A stretch of 64,000 bases of DNA from Streptomyces sp. GESEQ-35 (GCF_017948485.1 NZ_JAFFSX010000039.1:1-64000), one strand, 5' to 3'; counted from the stretch's first letter, positions 53,601-62,055 are shown. Notes: a model not told the origin generated them from the letters alone. Program-made: numbers and translations.

Positions 53601-54533
53601 CGCCGTACGCGTGCGCTGCTCGTTGGCCGCCTCGGCGCTGGAGAGGGCCTTGGCGGCGGCCTCCTTGGCCTCGGTGAGCACCTTCTCGGCCTCGGACTGC
53701 GCCGTCCGCAGCGCCTCCCCGGCCTCCGTCATGCGCTGCTCGGCGGCCCGGCTCAGCTCGGTCGCCTCGCGGCGGGCGCTGTCGGACTCGGTCGCCGTGG
53801 AGGTGCGCAGCTGCTCGGCGTGGTCGGTGGCCTCCTGGGCCTGGGTGGAGGCCGCGTTCAGCAGGCGCTCGGCGTCCGTGCGGGCGCGGCGCAGGAGCTG
53901 CTCGGCCTCCGCGCGGGCCGTCTCGGCGTCTTTCAGCAGCCGCTGCCGGGCCTCGGCGGTGACCCGCTCGGCCTCGGTACGGGCCGCCGCCAGAGCCTGC
54001 TCGGCCTCCGTACGGGACTCCTCGAGCAGCCGGCGTGCCTGCGACTCGCTGCGGGCGCGCAGCTGCTCGGCCCACGCCACGTTCTCGTTGACGTGCGACT
54101 CGACGGTCTGCCGGCGCTCGGCCAGCTCCTGGTCGAGCTGCTGGCGACGGGTGACCGCCTCCTGATGCAGCTCCGCCTGGAGCCGGGCCGCCTGCTCGGC
54201 GTGCTCCTGGAGGATCCGCTGGGTCTGCGCCCGGGCCTGGCTCATCTCCCGCTCGGCGTCCAGCCGCAGCTGGTCGGCCTGCATCTGGGCATTACGCAGC
54301 AACTGCTCGGCCTGATAGCCGATGTCGCCGCCCTCATAGGCCGGTCGGGACATGAGGGTGCGCCGCGCCTCGTGCAGCTTGGCGCGCAGCACCTCGACCT
54401 GGTAGCCGAGGTCCTCGGCGTGCTGAATCGCCTTTTCCCGCTCGGTCTTCAGCCGCTCCATCTCGGCCTCGAACCGAGAGAGGTGGTCGACGTCAGCCGC
54501 CGGCTCTCGCTCCTGGCGTTCGTAGCCCCGCAC
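50685..54533 (-). CDS. scy: Polarity scaffold protein Scy
   Basis: 1,282-residue coiled-coil protein that organises the hyphal tip polarisome together with DivIVA and FilP. Residues about 15-60 are regular heptads (FEAEMERLKTEREKAIQHAEDLGYQVEVL region); most of the remainder is a long series of irregular-phase repeats of about 51 residues of the type ...RARTDAERLLNAAS..., rich in Ala, Glu and Arg. The C-terminal part (about 1,215-1,260) parallels FilP. GTG at 54533 (VRGYERQEREP) was chosen by analogy with S. coelicolor Scy; the frame continues 16 codons further. The repeat structure makes the GC-skewed DNA prone to slippage. Confidence 0.95.
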   Translation of the reverse strand: MRGYERQEREPAADVDHLSRFEAEMERLKTEREKAIQHAEDLGYQVEVLRAKLHEARRTLMSRPAYEGGDIGYQAEQLLRNAQMQADQLRLDAEREMSQARAQTQRILQEHAEQAARLQAELHQEAVTRRQQLDQELAERRQTVESHVNENVAWAEQLRARSESQARRLLEESRTEAEQALAAARTEAERVTAEARQRLLKDAETARAEAEQLLRRARTDAERLLNAASTQAQEATDHAEQLRTSTATESDSARREATELSRAAEQRMTEAGEALRTAQSEAEKVLTEAKEAAAKALSSAEAANEQRTRTAKEQVARLVSEATKEAETTKSDAEQVVEEARAKAEKIVAEAEENARSLTAEETASQLAKAARTAEDVLNKASEEAKNTTKAATEEAERIRSEAETEADRLRAQAHDIAEGLKGAAKDDTKEYRAKTVELQEEARRLRGEAEQLRGDAVAEGEKIRAEARKEAVQQIEEAAKTAEELLAKARADADELRQTAQGDSEKVRTEAIERATTLRRQAEETLQRTRQEAERHREEVVEQSEGIKADAERAARELHEETERAIEARREEAAEGLTRLHTEAEERLAAAEQALTDAREEAARIRREAAEETERLRAESAERIRTLQAQAEAEAERLRNEAASDASASRAEGEAIAVRLRSEAAAEAERLKSEAQETADRVRAEAQAAAERLGTEATETLAAAQEEAVRRRREAEELLGSARQEADQERERAREQSEELLASARNRVEEAQAEAVRLVEEADRRATEMVSAAEQHAQQVRDSVVGLHEQAQEEITGLRSAAEHAADRTRREAQEEADRVRADAYAERERASEDSGRIRREAAEETEAAKSLAERTVSEAIAESERLRSDASEHAQRVRAEASGLTAQAEQDAARSRADARDDANRIRSDAATQADTLITEARSEAERLATDTAAEAERVRSESVAQAEQRMSDATSDAERLRAEAAETVGSAQQHAERVRSEAARVKAAAEAEAERLVSSAREEAERALDEARKESNKRRSEAAEQVDTLITETTAEADKLLAEAQQQAHKTTAEAEAQADTMVGVARTEADRLVSEATVEGNGRVEKARTDADELLVGARRDATSIRERAEELRDRITAEIEELHERARRESAETMKSAGDRCDALIKAAEEQLAKAQAKAKELVSEANSEAGKVRIAAVKKAEGLLKEAEQKKSTLVREAEELKAEAIREAKRTVEEGKRELETLVRRREDINAEISRVQDVLEALESFEAPTAGKDGAVKAGATVGAPRSGGKSSES

Positions 54534-54915
54534 TGCGCGGTCCCATCCGTCCCCTGGTCGCAAGTCTCTCCAAACGAGCACCGTCCATCCGCCGAACGGG
54601 GCCCCCGGGGAATGGTGTCAGATCAACGACGGAGCATGGGCTTCCGCCCCGACGCTCGCCCCCCGAAACCCGGACCCCGGCGGTCCCTCCGTCAAAGGTG
54701 GTGTCGTCCGCCCGAAGGGCGGGCCTCGCGGCGTCTGGTGCGTACGATCGCAAGGCGCCGAAAGGGCCTCGTAGCGGAGCTACTAGGGCCTTTCGGCAAC
54801 GCGGCGAGCGTGCGTGCCAGGCGTCGCGAGGCAGGCACCACCTTTGACGGAGGGGCCAGGCCGCCCCCCTTGAGGCGCGACCGCCCCCAACCCTACCGGC
54901 CCATATGTACGAGGG
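54534..54915. other. scy-mce spacer
   Basis: 382 bases with no credible gene. It contains the upstream region of scy and the long nested inverted repeat (54682-54857). No clear -35/-10 for scy was fixed. Confidence 0.5.
54682..54857. repeat. 176-bp nested inverted repeat
   Basis: Outer arms GGTCCCTCC..GGTGGTG (54682-54703) and CACCACC..GGAGGGGCC (54836-54857), 22 bp with one G-U type mismatch. The middle region has partly complementary arms CCTCGCGGCG.../...CGTCGCGAGG. The inner hairpin is GCCGAAAGGGCC..GTAGC (54757-54775) / GCTAC..GGCCTTTCGGC (54779-54797), 19 bp with two mismatches and loop GGA. It could be a MITE-like unit or a large cruciform. Confidence 0.85.
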
Positions 54916-55356
54916 TCAGTGCTCAGGTGACTCAACAGGCGCCGAAGTGACCAGTTCTGTCAGGACACCATGGCAATCCTTTGGATGCAGGAAGGTGATC
55001 CGTGACCCCATGGAGCCGCGTCGGGGCTCCTCGTACAGGACGCGTACGCCCTTGTCCTTGATGTCCGCGGCATCGGTGTCGACATCCGCCGTACCGAAGG
55101 CGATGTGGTGGACGCCCTCACCGTTCTTGGCGAGCCACTTCGCCACGGTGGAGTCCTCACGGACGGGCTCCAGGAGCTGGAGGTAGGAAGCCCCGCCGTC
55201 GGACGTATCGTTGATCTTGAGCATGGCCTCACGCACGCCCTGCTCCTCGTTGACCTCGGTGTGGAACACCTCGAAGCCGTACGTGGCCCGATAGAACTCG
55301 ACGGTCTTGTCGAGGTCGAAACAGGCGATCCCGATGTGGTCGATTCTCGTCAGCAT
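54916..55356 (-). CDS. mce: Methylmalonyl-CoA epimerase
   Basis: 146-residue VOC-fold metalloenzyme that interconverts (R)- and (S)-methylmalonyl-CoA. Metal ligands include H in TRIDHIGIA and H in GEGVHHIAFG, with the C-terminal Glu in HGVLTELV. Together with MeaB and a mutase encoded elsewhere, it links propionyl-CoA and succinyl-CoA, the polyketide extender pool. Divergent from the acetyl-CoA acetyltransferase gene. Confidence 0.94.
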   Translation of the reverse strand: MLTRIDHIGIACFDLDKTVEFYRATYGFEVFHTEVNEEQGVREAMLKINDTSDGGASYLQLLEPVREDSTVAKWLAKNGEGVHHIAFGTADVDTDAADIKDKGVRVLYEEPRRGSMGSRITFLHPKDCHGVLTELVTSAPVESPEH

Positions 55357-55503
55357 GTACGTAGTGGAGCGCTCCCCATGCGGTTGCGCAACGTGCGGGC
55401 GATCACACCGACAGCCGGATGACGGGGTGGACTACCGCTCAGTACATTCGAAGTAAACCCTCGTTCACTCCTCAGCTGTGCAGCTGAAAGGGGATCGCAC
55501 CTC

Positions 55504-56706
55504 ATGTCTGGAACGAACACCACGACATCCGTCATCGTCGCGGGTGCCCGAACTCCGATGGGCCGGTTGCTCGGCTCCCTCAAGTCGTTCTCCGGCGCCG
55601 ATCTGGGCGGCGTCGCGATCAAGGCCGCCCTCGACCGTGCGGGAATCGGTGGCGACCAGGTGCAGTACGTGATCATGGGCCAGGTGCTCCAGGCCGGGAC
55701 AGGGCAGATCCCGGCACGCCAGGCCGCGGTCAAGGCGGGCATCCCGATGTCCGTCCCGGCGCTGACGGTCAACAAGGTCTGTCTGTCGGGCCTCGACGCC
55801 ATCGCGCTGGCCGACCAGCTGATCCGGGCCGGTGAGTTCGATGTGATCGTCGCGGGCGGCCAGGAGTCCATGACCAACGCGCCCCACCTGCTGCCGAAGT
55901 CCCGCGAGGGCTTCAAGTACGGCGCCATCGAGATGCTCGACGCCATGGCCTACGACGGCCTGACCGACGCCTTCGAGAACATTGCCATGGGCGAGTCGAC
56001 CGAGAAGCACAACACGAAGCTGGGCATCGCGCGCCCCGAGCAGGACGAGATCGCCGCCCTGTCCCACCAGCGCGCCGCGGCCGCCCAGAAGAACGGCATC
56101 TTCGAGGCCGAGATCACCCCGGTGGAGATTCCGCAGCGCAAGGGCGAGCCCGTCGTCTTCAGCAAGGACGAGGGCATCCGCGCGGAGACGACGGCCGAGT
56201 CCCTGGGCAAGCTGCGTCCGGCGTTCACCAAGGACGGCACGATCACCGCCGGTTCCGCCTCGCAGATCTCCGACGGTGCGGCGGCCGTGGTCGTGATGAG
56301 CAAGGCGAAGGCGCAGGAGCTCGGCCTGGAGTGGATCGCCGAGATCGGCGCCCACGGCAATGTGGCCGGTCCCGACAACTCGCTCCAGTCCCAGCCGTCG
56401 AACGCGATCCTGCACGCCCTCAAGAAGGAGGGCCTGGACGTCTCCGACCTCGACCTCATCGAGATCAACGAGGCGTTCGCGGCGGTTGCCGTCCAGTCAA
56501 TGAAGGACCTCGGAGTGTCCACCGAAACGGTGAACGTCAATGGGGGTGCGATTGCCCTCGGTCACCCGATCGGCATGTCGGGCGCCCGCCTCGTCCTCCA
56601 CCTGGCGCTGGAGCTGAAGCGCCGGGGCGGCGGCGTCGGCGCGGCCGCGCTGTGCGGTGGCGGCGGCCAGGGTGACGCGCTCATCGTGCGGGTACCCAAG
56701 GGCTGA
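55504..56706 (+). CDS. Acetyl-CoA C-acetyltransferase (thiolase)
   Basis: 400-residue biosynthetic-type thiolase condensing two acetyl-CoA to acetoacetyl-CoA. The acylated Cys is C93 in VNKVCLSGLDAI, with catalytic His in GGAIALGHPIGMSGAR and the second Cys in ALCGGGGQGDALI. ATG start with GAAAGGGGA upstream; a TACATT box near 55443 may be its -10. Followed after 39 bases by meaB. It could supply acetoacetyl-CoA to the 3-hydroxybutyryl-CoA dehydrogenase encoded upstream. Confidence 0.95.
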   Translation: MSGTNTTTSVIVAGARTPMGRLLGSLKSFSGADLGGVAIKAALDRAGIGGDQVQYVIMGQVLQAGTGQIPARQAAVKAGIPMSVPALTVNKVCLSGLDAIALADQLIRAGEFDVIVAGGQESMTNAPHLLPKSREGFKYGAIEMLDAMAYDGLTDAFENIAMGESTEKHNTKLGIARPEQDEIAALSHQRAAAAQKNGIFEAEITPVEIPQRKGEPVVFSKDEGIRAETTAESLGKLRPAFTKDGTITAGSASQISDGAAAVVVMSKAKAQELGLEWIAEIGAHGNVAGPDNSLQSQPSNAILHALKKEGLDVSDLDLIEINEAFAAVAVQSMKDLGVSTETVNVNGGAIALGHPIGMSGARLVLHLALELKRRGGGVGAAALCGGGGQGDALIVRVPKG

Positions 56707-56745
56707 GCAGTCTGTTTGTACGTCGGTGAGCTGAACGGAGCTGTG

Positions 56746-57702
56746 ATGCAGGACGTCTCCACGCTGGTGGCCCAGGCCAGGGAGGGCAGGCCGCGTGCCG
56801 TGGCCCGGCTGATCTCCCTGGTGGAGGGGGCGTCCCCGCAGCTCCGCGAGGTCATGACGGCGCTGGCCCCGCTGACGGGCAACGCGTACGTCGTCGGCCT
56901 CACCGGCTCGCCCGGTGTCGGCAAGTCGACATCGACGTCGGCGCTGGTCACGGCGTACCGCAAGCAGGGCAGGCGGGTCGGCGTCCTGGCCGTCGACCCG
57001 TCCTCGCCCTTCTCCGGCGGCGCCCTGCTCGGCGACCGCGTGCGCATGTCGGAGCACGCGTCCGACCCCGGCGTCTACATCCGCTCGATGGCGACGCGCG
57101 GCCACCTGGGCGGCCTCGCCTGGTCCGCGCCACAGGCGATCCGCGTGCTGGACGCGGCGGGCTGCGAGGTGATCCTGGTCGAGACGGTCGGGGTCGGCCA
57201 GTCGGAGGTCGAGATCGCGTCCCAGGCGGACACTTCGGTGGTCCTCCTGGCCCCCGGCATGGGCGACGGCATCCAGGCGGCCAAGGCCGGAATCCTGGAG
57301 ATCGGCGATGTGTATGTCGTCAACAAGGCCGACCGCGACGGCGCCGACGCGACCGCCCGCGAGCTGAACCACATGCTGGGCCTCGGCGAATCCCGCGGCC
57401 CCGGCGACTGGCGCCCCCCGATCGTCAAGACGGTCGCCGCCCGCGCCGAGGGCATCGACGAGGTCGTCGAAGCCCTGGAGAAGCACCGCGCCTGGATGGA
57501 GGAGCGGGGCGTCCTGGCCGAGCGCCGACTGGCCCGCGCCTCCCGCGAGGTCGAGACGATCGCTGTCACCGCCCTGCGCGAGCGGATCGGGGATCTGCAC
57601 GGGGACCGCCGGCTGAGCGCGCTGGCGGAGCGGATCGTGTCGGGGGAGCTGGACCCGTACCGGGCGGCGGACGAGCTGGTGGCGGGGATTACGGAGGGAT
57701 GA
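56746..57702 (+). CDS. meaB: Methylmalonyl-CoA mutase-associated GTPase MeaB
   Basis: 318-residue G3E GTPase that protects and reloads AdoCbl in methylmalonyl-CoA mutase. P-loop GSPGVGKST (54-62), the base-specific NKADRDGAD, and the Asp in VLAVDPSSPFSGGALLGDRVRM. ATG at 56746 with ACGGAG 5 bases upstream; the frame is open to 56716. Works with the adenosyltransferase and epimerase also encoded in this window. Confidence 0.94.
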   Translation: MQDVSTLVAQAREGRPRAVARLISLVEGASPQLREVMTALAPLTGNAYVVGLTGSPGVGKSTSTSALVTAYRKQGRRVGVLAVDPSSPFSGGALLGDRVRMSEHASDPGVYIRSMATRGHLGGLAWSAPQAIRVLDAAGCEVILVETVGVGQSEVEIASQADTSVVLLAPGMGDGIQAAKAGILEIGDVYVVNKADRDGADATARELNHMLGLGESRGPGDWRPPIVKTVAARAEGIDEVVEALEKHRAWMEERGVLAERRLARASREVETIAVTALRERIGDLHGDRRLSALAERIVSGELDPYRAADELVAGITEG

Positions 57703-57803
57703 CGAGCGCTCCGCGGGAAGTTCCGCGATGGGCCGTCGATCGTCTGCGGGCCCGTCGTGGCTGGTCGCGCCCACGCGGCGGAGCCGCATTTCGATACAGC
57801 CCC

Positions 57804-57838
57804 GCGCCCCTATAGGGGCGCCACGGCGCCCCTATAGG
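57804..57838. repeat. REP-like dispersed element, copy 3, and possible terminator
   Basis: Perfect 18-bp palindrome GCGCCCCTATAGGGGCGC (57804-57821) followed by a partial second copy GGCGCCCCTATAGG (57825-57838). The first part matches the GCGCCCC-ATA-GGGGCGC part of 15417-15433. It lies between the convergent meaB and PepSY genes and may terminate both. Confidence 0.75.
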
Positions 57839-57850
57839 TCGCGCTGATCG

Positions 57851-58489
57851 TCAGTCGTCGTCCCCGTCGTCGTCGGCGCCGCGGTCGTCGTGGCTGTCGT
57901 CGTCCGTGTCCGCCGTGACCTTGCCGGTGTTCAGGTCGACCCGATAGTCGCGGTCGTCCTTGCCGGAGGGGTGCGTCTCGACTTCCCAGGCCTTCGAACG
58001 GCCGTCGTCGTCGAGGTCGATGTCCGTCACCGTCCCCTTGGAGGCGGTGGCCGCGGCGGCCTCCGCGGCGGTCACGGAGGTGCCCTTCAGGGCGGCGCGT
58101 ACCTCGGCGATGTCGTCGTCATCGTCCTCGCGCCCGGTGTGGGAGCCGAGGACCTTACCGGAAGCCGGGTCGATCCGGACCTTGTGCCAGGTGTCGTCGC
58201 CGGCGAGGACACGGACCTTCCACTGCGCCGGGCCGTCGTCGTCACCGTCGTCGTCCAGTTCGGCGGAGACAGCGGTGCCCGGGGCTTCCTTCAGGGCGGT
58301 GGCGATGGCGTCGGCGGCGGTCACGGTGCCGGACGCCACCCGCGCCGAGTCGTCGTCCCCCGTCACCCGCACGTCCGTCTTCCGCGCCGCCGCCCCGTCG
58401 TCGTCCCCCGCGGCCGCGAGCGCCGTGGCCGTACCGCCCCCGATCAGTGCGGCGGCCGTGACAGCGGCGATCACGATGTTGCGCTTCAT
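57851..58489 (-). CDS. Secreted PepSY-domain protein
   Basis: 212-residue exported protein. Signal peptide about 1-26 (MKRNIVIAAVTAAALIGGG...ALA), then two PepSY repeats (about 52-118 and 128-195), each with the helix TAADAIATALKEAPG or TAAEAAAATASKG then a WKVRVLAG or WEVETHPS strand and a D-x-N/S-G-K-V turn. Asp-rich linkers and an all-Asp tail may bind cations. It is divergent from an OmpR-type two-component system and shares its upstream region, so it is a likely target or sensor accessory. Confidence 0.9.
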   Translation of the reverse strand: MKRNIVIAAVTAAALIGGGTATALAAAGDDDGAAARKTDVRVTGDDDSARVASGTVTAADAIATALKEAPGTAVSAELDDDGDDDGPAQWKVRVLAGDDTWHKVRIDPASGKVLGSHTGREDDDDDIAEVRAALKGTSVTAAEAAAATASKGTVTDIDLDDDGRSKAWEVETHPSGKDDRDYRVDLNTGKVTADTDDDSHDDRGADDDGDDD

Positions 58490-58556
58490 GCGGATTCCTC
58501 CCGAGTCGTTTGCGTTTCGACGTGAATCAATGTCGCCGACGGACGCTGAGAGGAAC

Positions 58557-58582
58557 CTGAAGCCGCCTGAAGAGATCTTCAG
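58557..58582. promoter_or_regulatory. Direct-repeat operator for the OmpR-type regulator
   Basis: CTGAAG at 58557-58562 and 58567-58572, exactly 10 bp apart, then the inverse CTTCAG at 58577-58582. Paired direct repeats at one-turn spacing are typical for OmpR/PhoB-family binding. The site lies in the region shared by the PepSY gene and the regulator gene. Confidence 0.6.
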
Positions 58583-58605
58583 CTCGGCTTTGTCACGCTG
58601 TACCC

Positions 58606-59268
58606 ATGCGCCTGTTGATCGTGGAGGACGAAAAGCGGCTGGCCCTGTCGCTCGCCAAGGGCCTGACGGCCGAGGGCTACGCCGTCGACGTCGTGCACGA
58701 CGGCCGCGAAGGCCTGCACCAGGCGACCGAGGGGACGTACGACCTGGTGATCCTCGACATCATGCTCCCCGGCCTCAACGGCTACCGCGTCTGCGCCGCC
58801 CTGCGCGCCGCCGGCCACGACGTGCCGATCCTGATGCTCACCGCCAAGGACGGCGAGTACGACGAGGCGGAGGGCCTCGACACGGGCGCGGACGACTACC
58901 TCACCAAGCCGTTCTCGTACGTCGTCCTGGTCGCCCGCATCAAGGCCCTGCTGCGGCGGCGGCAGGGCGCCGGGGCCTCGCCCGTGCACGTCCACGGCGA
59001 TCTGAAGGTCGACACCGCGGCCCGCCGCGTCTTCCTGGACGAGGACGAAGTCACCCTGACCGCCAAGGAGTTCGCCGTCCTGGAGCAGCTGGTGGTGCGG
59101 GCCGGCGCGGTGGTGTCCAAGGCCGAGATCCTGGAGCACGTCTGGGACTTCGCGTACGAGGGCGATCCGAACATCGTCGAGGTGTACGTCTCCACCCTGC
59201 GGCGCAAGCTGCGCGCCGGGCTCATCCGGACGGTGCGCGGCGCCGGCTACCGGCTGGAGACGGCGTGA
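58606..59268 (+). CDS. OmpR/PhoB-type response regulator
   Basis: 220-residue regulator with a receiver (1-118; E8-D9, phospho-acceptor D51 in VILDIMLPG, Lys in YLTKPF) and a winged helix DNA-binding domain (about 128-220, LTAKEFAVLEQL, VEVYVSTLRRKL, IRTVRGAGYRL). The stop overlaps the GTG of the kinase gene by four bases. ATG at 58606 without a clear ribosome site, so it could be leaderless. Confidence 0.95.
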   Translation: MRLLIVEDEKRLALSLAKGLTAEGYAVDVVHDGREGLHQATEGTYDLVILDIMLPGLNGYRVCAALRAAGHDVPILMLTAKDGEYDEAEGLDTGADDYLTKPFSYVVLVARIKALLRRRQGAGASPVHVHGDLKVDTAARRVFLDEDEVTLTAKEFAVLEQLVVRAGAVVSKAEILEHVWDFAYEGDPNIVEVYVSTLRRKLRAGLIRTVRGAGYRLETA

Positions 59269-60683
59269 GAGGGCGGCTCTTCGGCTCCGTACGCTCCCGG
59301 GCGACCCTCGGCGCCACCCTCGTCGTCGCCGTGGCGCTGCTCGCCGCCGGGACCGCCGTACTGCTGTCCCTGCGGTCCAACCTCCACGGCCAGGCGGGCA
59401 CGCAGGCCGAGCGGACCGCGCGGGAGGTCGCCGCCGACCTCGCGACCGGGAAGACGTACGAGCAGCTGTCCCTGGACGACGACGCACGGCCGGTCCAGGT
59501 CGTCGACGAGGACGGCAGGCTGGTCGCGGCCAGCGAGGACCTGGAGCGGATCAGCGGGACGGACACGGACGCGGTACGGCCGCAGGCCACGGGGGGCAGC
59601 CCGGCGGAGGGCGAGGACGACGATGACGACGACTCCGACGACCAGTCCCTGGAACCCGGTGAGATCGGCCGGCACACCAACTTCCATGACGGTTCCGCGA
59701 CCATCGAGGGGGAGACGGACGACTACCGGTTCGCCGAGGTCCATGTGGAGGTCCCCGGCAGGGGCGGACTCACCGTGTACGCGGGCGCCCCGCTCTCGGC
59801 CGAGCAGAGCGCCGTCAACACCGCGCTGACCGTCATGCTGATCGGCTTCCCGCTGCTGCTCGGAGTCGTCGCGGGCGTCACCTGGCTGGTCACTCGGCGC
59901 GCGCTGCACCCGGTCGAGGGCATCCGCAGCGAGATGGCCGCCATCACCGCCTCCGAGGACCTCACCCGGCGCGTCCCCGAGCCGGACACGCACGACGAGG
60001 TGGCCCGGCTCGCCCGGACCACCAACGAGACGCTGGCCGCCCTGGAGACCTCCGTGGAGCGCCAGCGGCGGTTCGTCGCCGACGCCTCGCACGAGCTGCG
60101 CAGTCCGATCGCGTCGCTGCGCACCCAGCTCGAAGTGGCCGCCGCGCATCCGGAGTTGCTGGACCTCGACGGGGCGGTCGCCGACACCGTGCGCCTCCAG
60201 CACCTGGCCGCCGATCTGCTGCTCCTGGCCCGGCTGGACGCGGGGGAGGGGCCGACCGGCACGCGCGTGGACCTGGCCGCGCTGGCCAGGGAGGAGGCCG
60301 AGGGCCGGGCGGGCGTGACGGTCGAGGCCTTCGACGCACTCGAAGTGACCGGATCCCGCGGACAGTTGGGGCGCGTGCTGGCCAATCTGCTGGACAACGC
60401 CCGGCGCCATGCGCGATCGGCGGTCACCGTGGCCGTACGGCGGGACGGGGACCGGGCGGTGGTCGAGGTCGCCGACGACGGCGACGGGGTGCCCGAGGCC
60501 GACCGGGGGCGGATCTTCGAGCGGTTCGTACGGCTGGACGCCGCCCGCAGCCGTGACGACGGCGGTGCGGGACTGGGCCTCGCCATCGCCAGGGACGTCG
60601 CCGTGCGGCACGGGGGCACGCTCACGGTGCGGGACGCGCCGACAGGCGGAGCCCTGTTCGAACTCCGCCTGCCGCTTGCCTGA
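59265..60683 (+). CDS. Two-component sensor histidine kinase
   Basis: 472-residue kinase. First membrane helix about 13-34, an extracytoplasmic sensor (about 35-175) containing an Asp-rich strip (EDDDDDDSDDQ), second helix about 183-205, HAMP (about 206-258, TRRALHPVEGIRSEMAAI), H-box DASHELRSPI with H276, then N box NLLDNARRHA, G1 DDGDGVPEADRGRIFERF and G2 GGAGLGLAIA. The acidic sensor strip parallels the Asp-rich PepSY protein next door, so a cation-related signal is plausible. GTG overlaps the regulator stop (GTGA). Confidence 0.93.
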   Translation: MRGRLFGSVRSRATLGATLVVAVALLAAGTAVLLSLRSNLHGQAGTQAERTAREVAADLATGKTYEQLSLDDDARPVQVVDEDGRLVAASEDLERISGTDTDAVRPQATGGSPAEGEDDDDDDSDDQSLEPGEIGRHTNFHDGSATIEGETDDYRFAEVHVEVPGRGGLTVYAGAPLSAEQSAVNTALTVMLIGFPLLLGVVAGVTWLVTRRALHPVEGIRSEMAAITASEDLTRRVPEPDTHDEVARLARTTNETLAALETSVERQRRFVADASHELRSPIASLRTQLEVAAAHPELLDLDGAVADTVRLQHLAADLLLLARLDAGEGPTGTRVDLAALAREEAEGRAGVTVEAFDALEVTGSRGQLGRVLANLLDNARRHARSAVTVAVRRDGDRAVVEVADDGDGVPEADRGRIFERFVRLDAARSRDDGGAGLGLAIARDVAVRHGGTLTVRDAPTGGALFELRLPLA

Positions 60684-60691
60684 TCAGGACG

Positions 60692-61168
60692 TCAGGGGCG
60701 CCCGCGCTGCCCGCGCAGATGCTCCGCGATCGGCTTCAGGCCCTTGTCGAGCTCCGTCAGCGCCTCGGGGGACAGCAGATCGATGAAGTGCCTCCGCACA
60801 GACGCCACATGATGGGGCGCGACCTTCTTCATCGTCTCCATGCCGTGCTCGGTCAGCACGGCGAACAGTCCACGGCGGTCGGACTCGCAGTTCTCGCGCC
60901 GCACCAGGTCCGCGTTCTCCATGCGGGTGATCTGGTGCGAGAGGCGGCTCTTGGACTGGAGGGTGGCGGCCGCGAGGTCGCTCATCCGCATCCGTACGTC
61001 ATCCGACTCGGAGAGATTCACCAGGATCTCGTAGTCGTTCATCGTCAGGCCGAACGGCTGAAGGTCCTTTTCGAGCTGGTACGTCAACAGCCTATTGACC
61101 TCCAGGTGGGTGCGCCAGGCGCACTGCTCCGCATCGGTCAGCCAGCGCGTGGCCGTCTCGGTCTCCAT
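60692..61168 (-). CDS. MarR family transcriptional regulator
   Basis: 158-residue MarR-type winged helix regulator. The DNA-binding region about 35-105 contains NDYEILVNLSESDD, AAATLQSKSRLSHQITRMENADLV and the wing RENCESDRRGLFAVLTEHG. ATG with TAGG-type upstream sequence. It is convergent with the kinase gene (8-base gap); the possible target is itself or the AIM24 genes. Confidence 0.9.
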   Translation of the reverse strand: METETATRWLTDAEQCAWRTHLEVNRLLTYQLEKDLQPFGLTMNDYEILVNLSESDDVRMRMSDLAAATLQSKSRLSHQITRMENADLVRRENCESDRRGLFAVLTEHGMETMKKVAPHHVASVRRHFIDLLSPEALTELDKGLKPIAEHLRGQRGRP

Positions 61169-61260
61169 GAATGAAGTCTACCTAAAAGGTTGAAAGGCGA
61201 ACTAATGAGGGTGGTGTGACTGTGCGCACGCGTTCGATGTCACACTCCGCAGACTACCGC

Positions 61261-62055
61261 TCACAGCCCGAAGCGACGCTGGAGGTCCCCCAGCTGTCCG
61301 GGAAGACGCGGTGCGCCCGTTTGCTGTGGGGTGCCTGCGTGACCCCCCTGGCCACCGGGTACCCCCGCCTGGTGCGGGACCGCCCCCGTGGCCTGCTCCG
61401 CCATGAGGGCTTCGGTGGACTGGAGCAGGACCGTACCGGCTCCCACGAACTCGAACTGATGCTCCTCCCCGGAGGCCCCGCCGAGGCCCGTCATCGCACG
61501 TAGACCGCCCATCAGGCCCGTCATGTAGCCGTGGTCGTAGTGATGGCACGGCGACGGGCAGTCGGCCCAGCCGACGAGCGCCTGCGGGTCCACCCGGATC
61601 GGCGGTTCCATGAACACCACCGGACCGTTAGATGCGGCTACGAACTTGCCGGTTCCGATCAGCGTCAGAAATCCCGGAACGATCGACTGCTTGAGCGCGA
61701 GACTTGGCTGAAAAGCGAGCAGGTTGCCCGAGCGAATGGTCAGATTGCCGTTCTCGAGGTCGTACGAATTCACGTCGAAGGCCCGGTCGGCGAGGAGCAT
61801 CTTGCCGGAGCCCTCCGCCACGACCCAGTCGCTCGCGTGCAGAGGCGAATGAAAGGACGTACGGACAAGTCGGTCCAAACGTCCGTGCCCGATGCCGTTG
61901 AAGTCGATCGAGCCGTAGTAGGCGATCATCTTCCCCTTCTGGAGGAACCACTGAGAGCCCTTGAGCTCCACGCAGAAGGTGTAGTTGTTGACACTGTCGT
62001 CGACGGGCAGGGTCATCGGGTCGTGGACGACGACGCCCGGAGTTCCGTAGGTCAC
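61261..62055 (-). CDS. AIM24 family protein, third gene of a triplet
   Basis: 264-residue protein of the AIM24/TRAP-like beta-barrel family (DUF124), function unknown in bacteria. Repeated beta strands such as CVELKGSQWFLQKGKMIAYYG, VVAEGSGKMLLADRAF and SGNLLAFQPSLALKQSIV match the family. An extra C-terminal 55-residue tail, Gly/Gln-rich (GVPGGQGGHAGTPQQTGA), is absent from the other two. GTG at 62055 overlaps the previous gene's stop by four bases. Confidence 0.88.
   Translation of the reverse strand: MTYGTPGVVVHDPMTLPVDDSVNNYTFCVELKGSQWFLQKGKMIAYYGSIDFNGIGHGRLDRLVRTSFHSPLHASDWVVAEGSGKMLLADRAFDVNSYDLENGNLTIRSGNLLAFQPSLALKQSIVPGFLTLIGTGKFVAASNGPVVFMEPPIRVDPQALVGWADCPSPCHHYDHGYMTGLMGGLRAMTGLGGASGEEHQFEFVGAGTVLLQSTEALMAEQATGAVPHQAGVPGGQGGHAGTPQQTGAPRLPGQLGDLQRRFGL

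Noticed and set aside
51150..54950. 1,266-codon open frame antisense to scy
   Set aside because: Follows from the strongly biased codon use of the coiled-coil gene; Leu/Gly/Arg-rich translation without family features.
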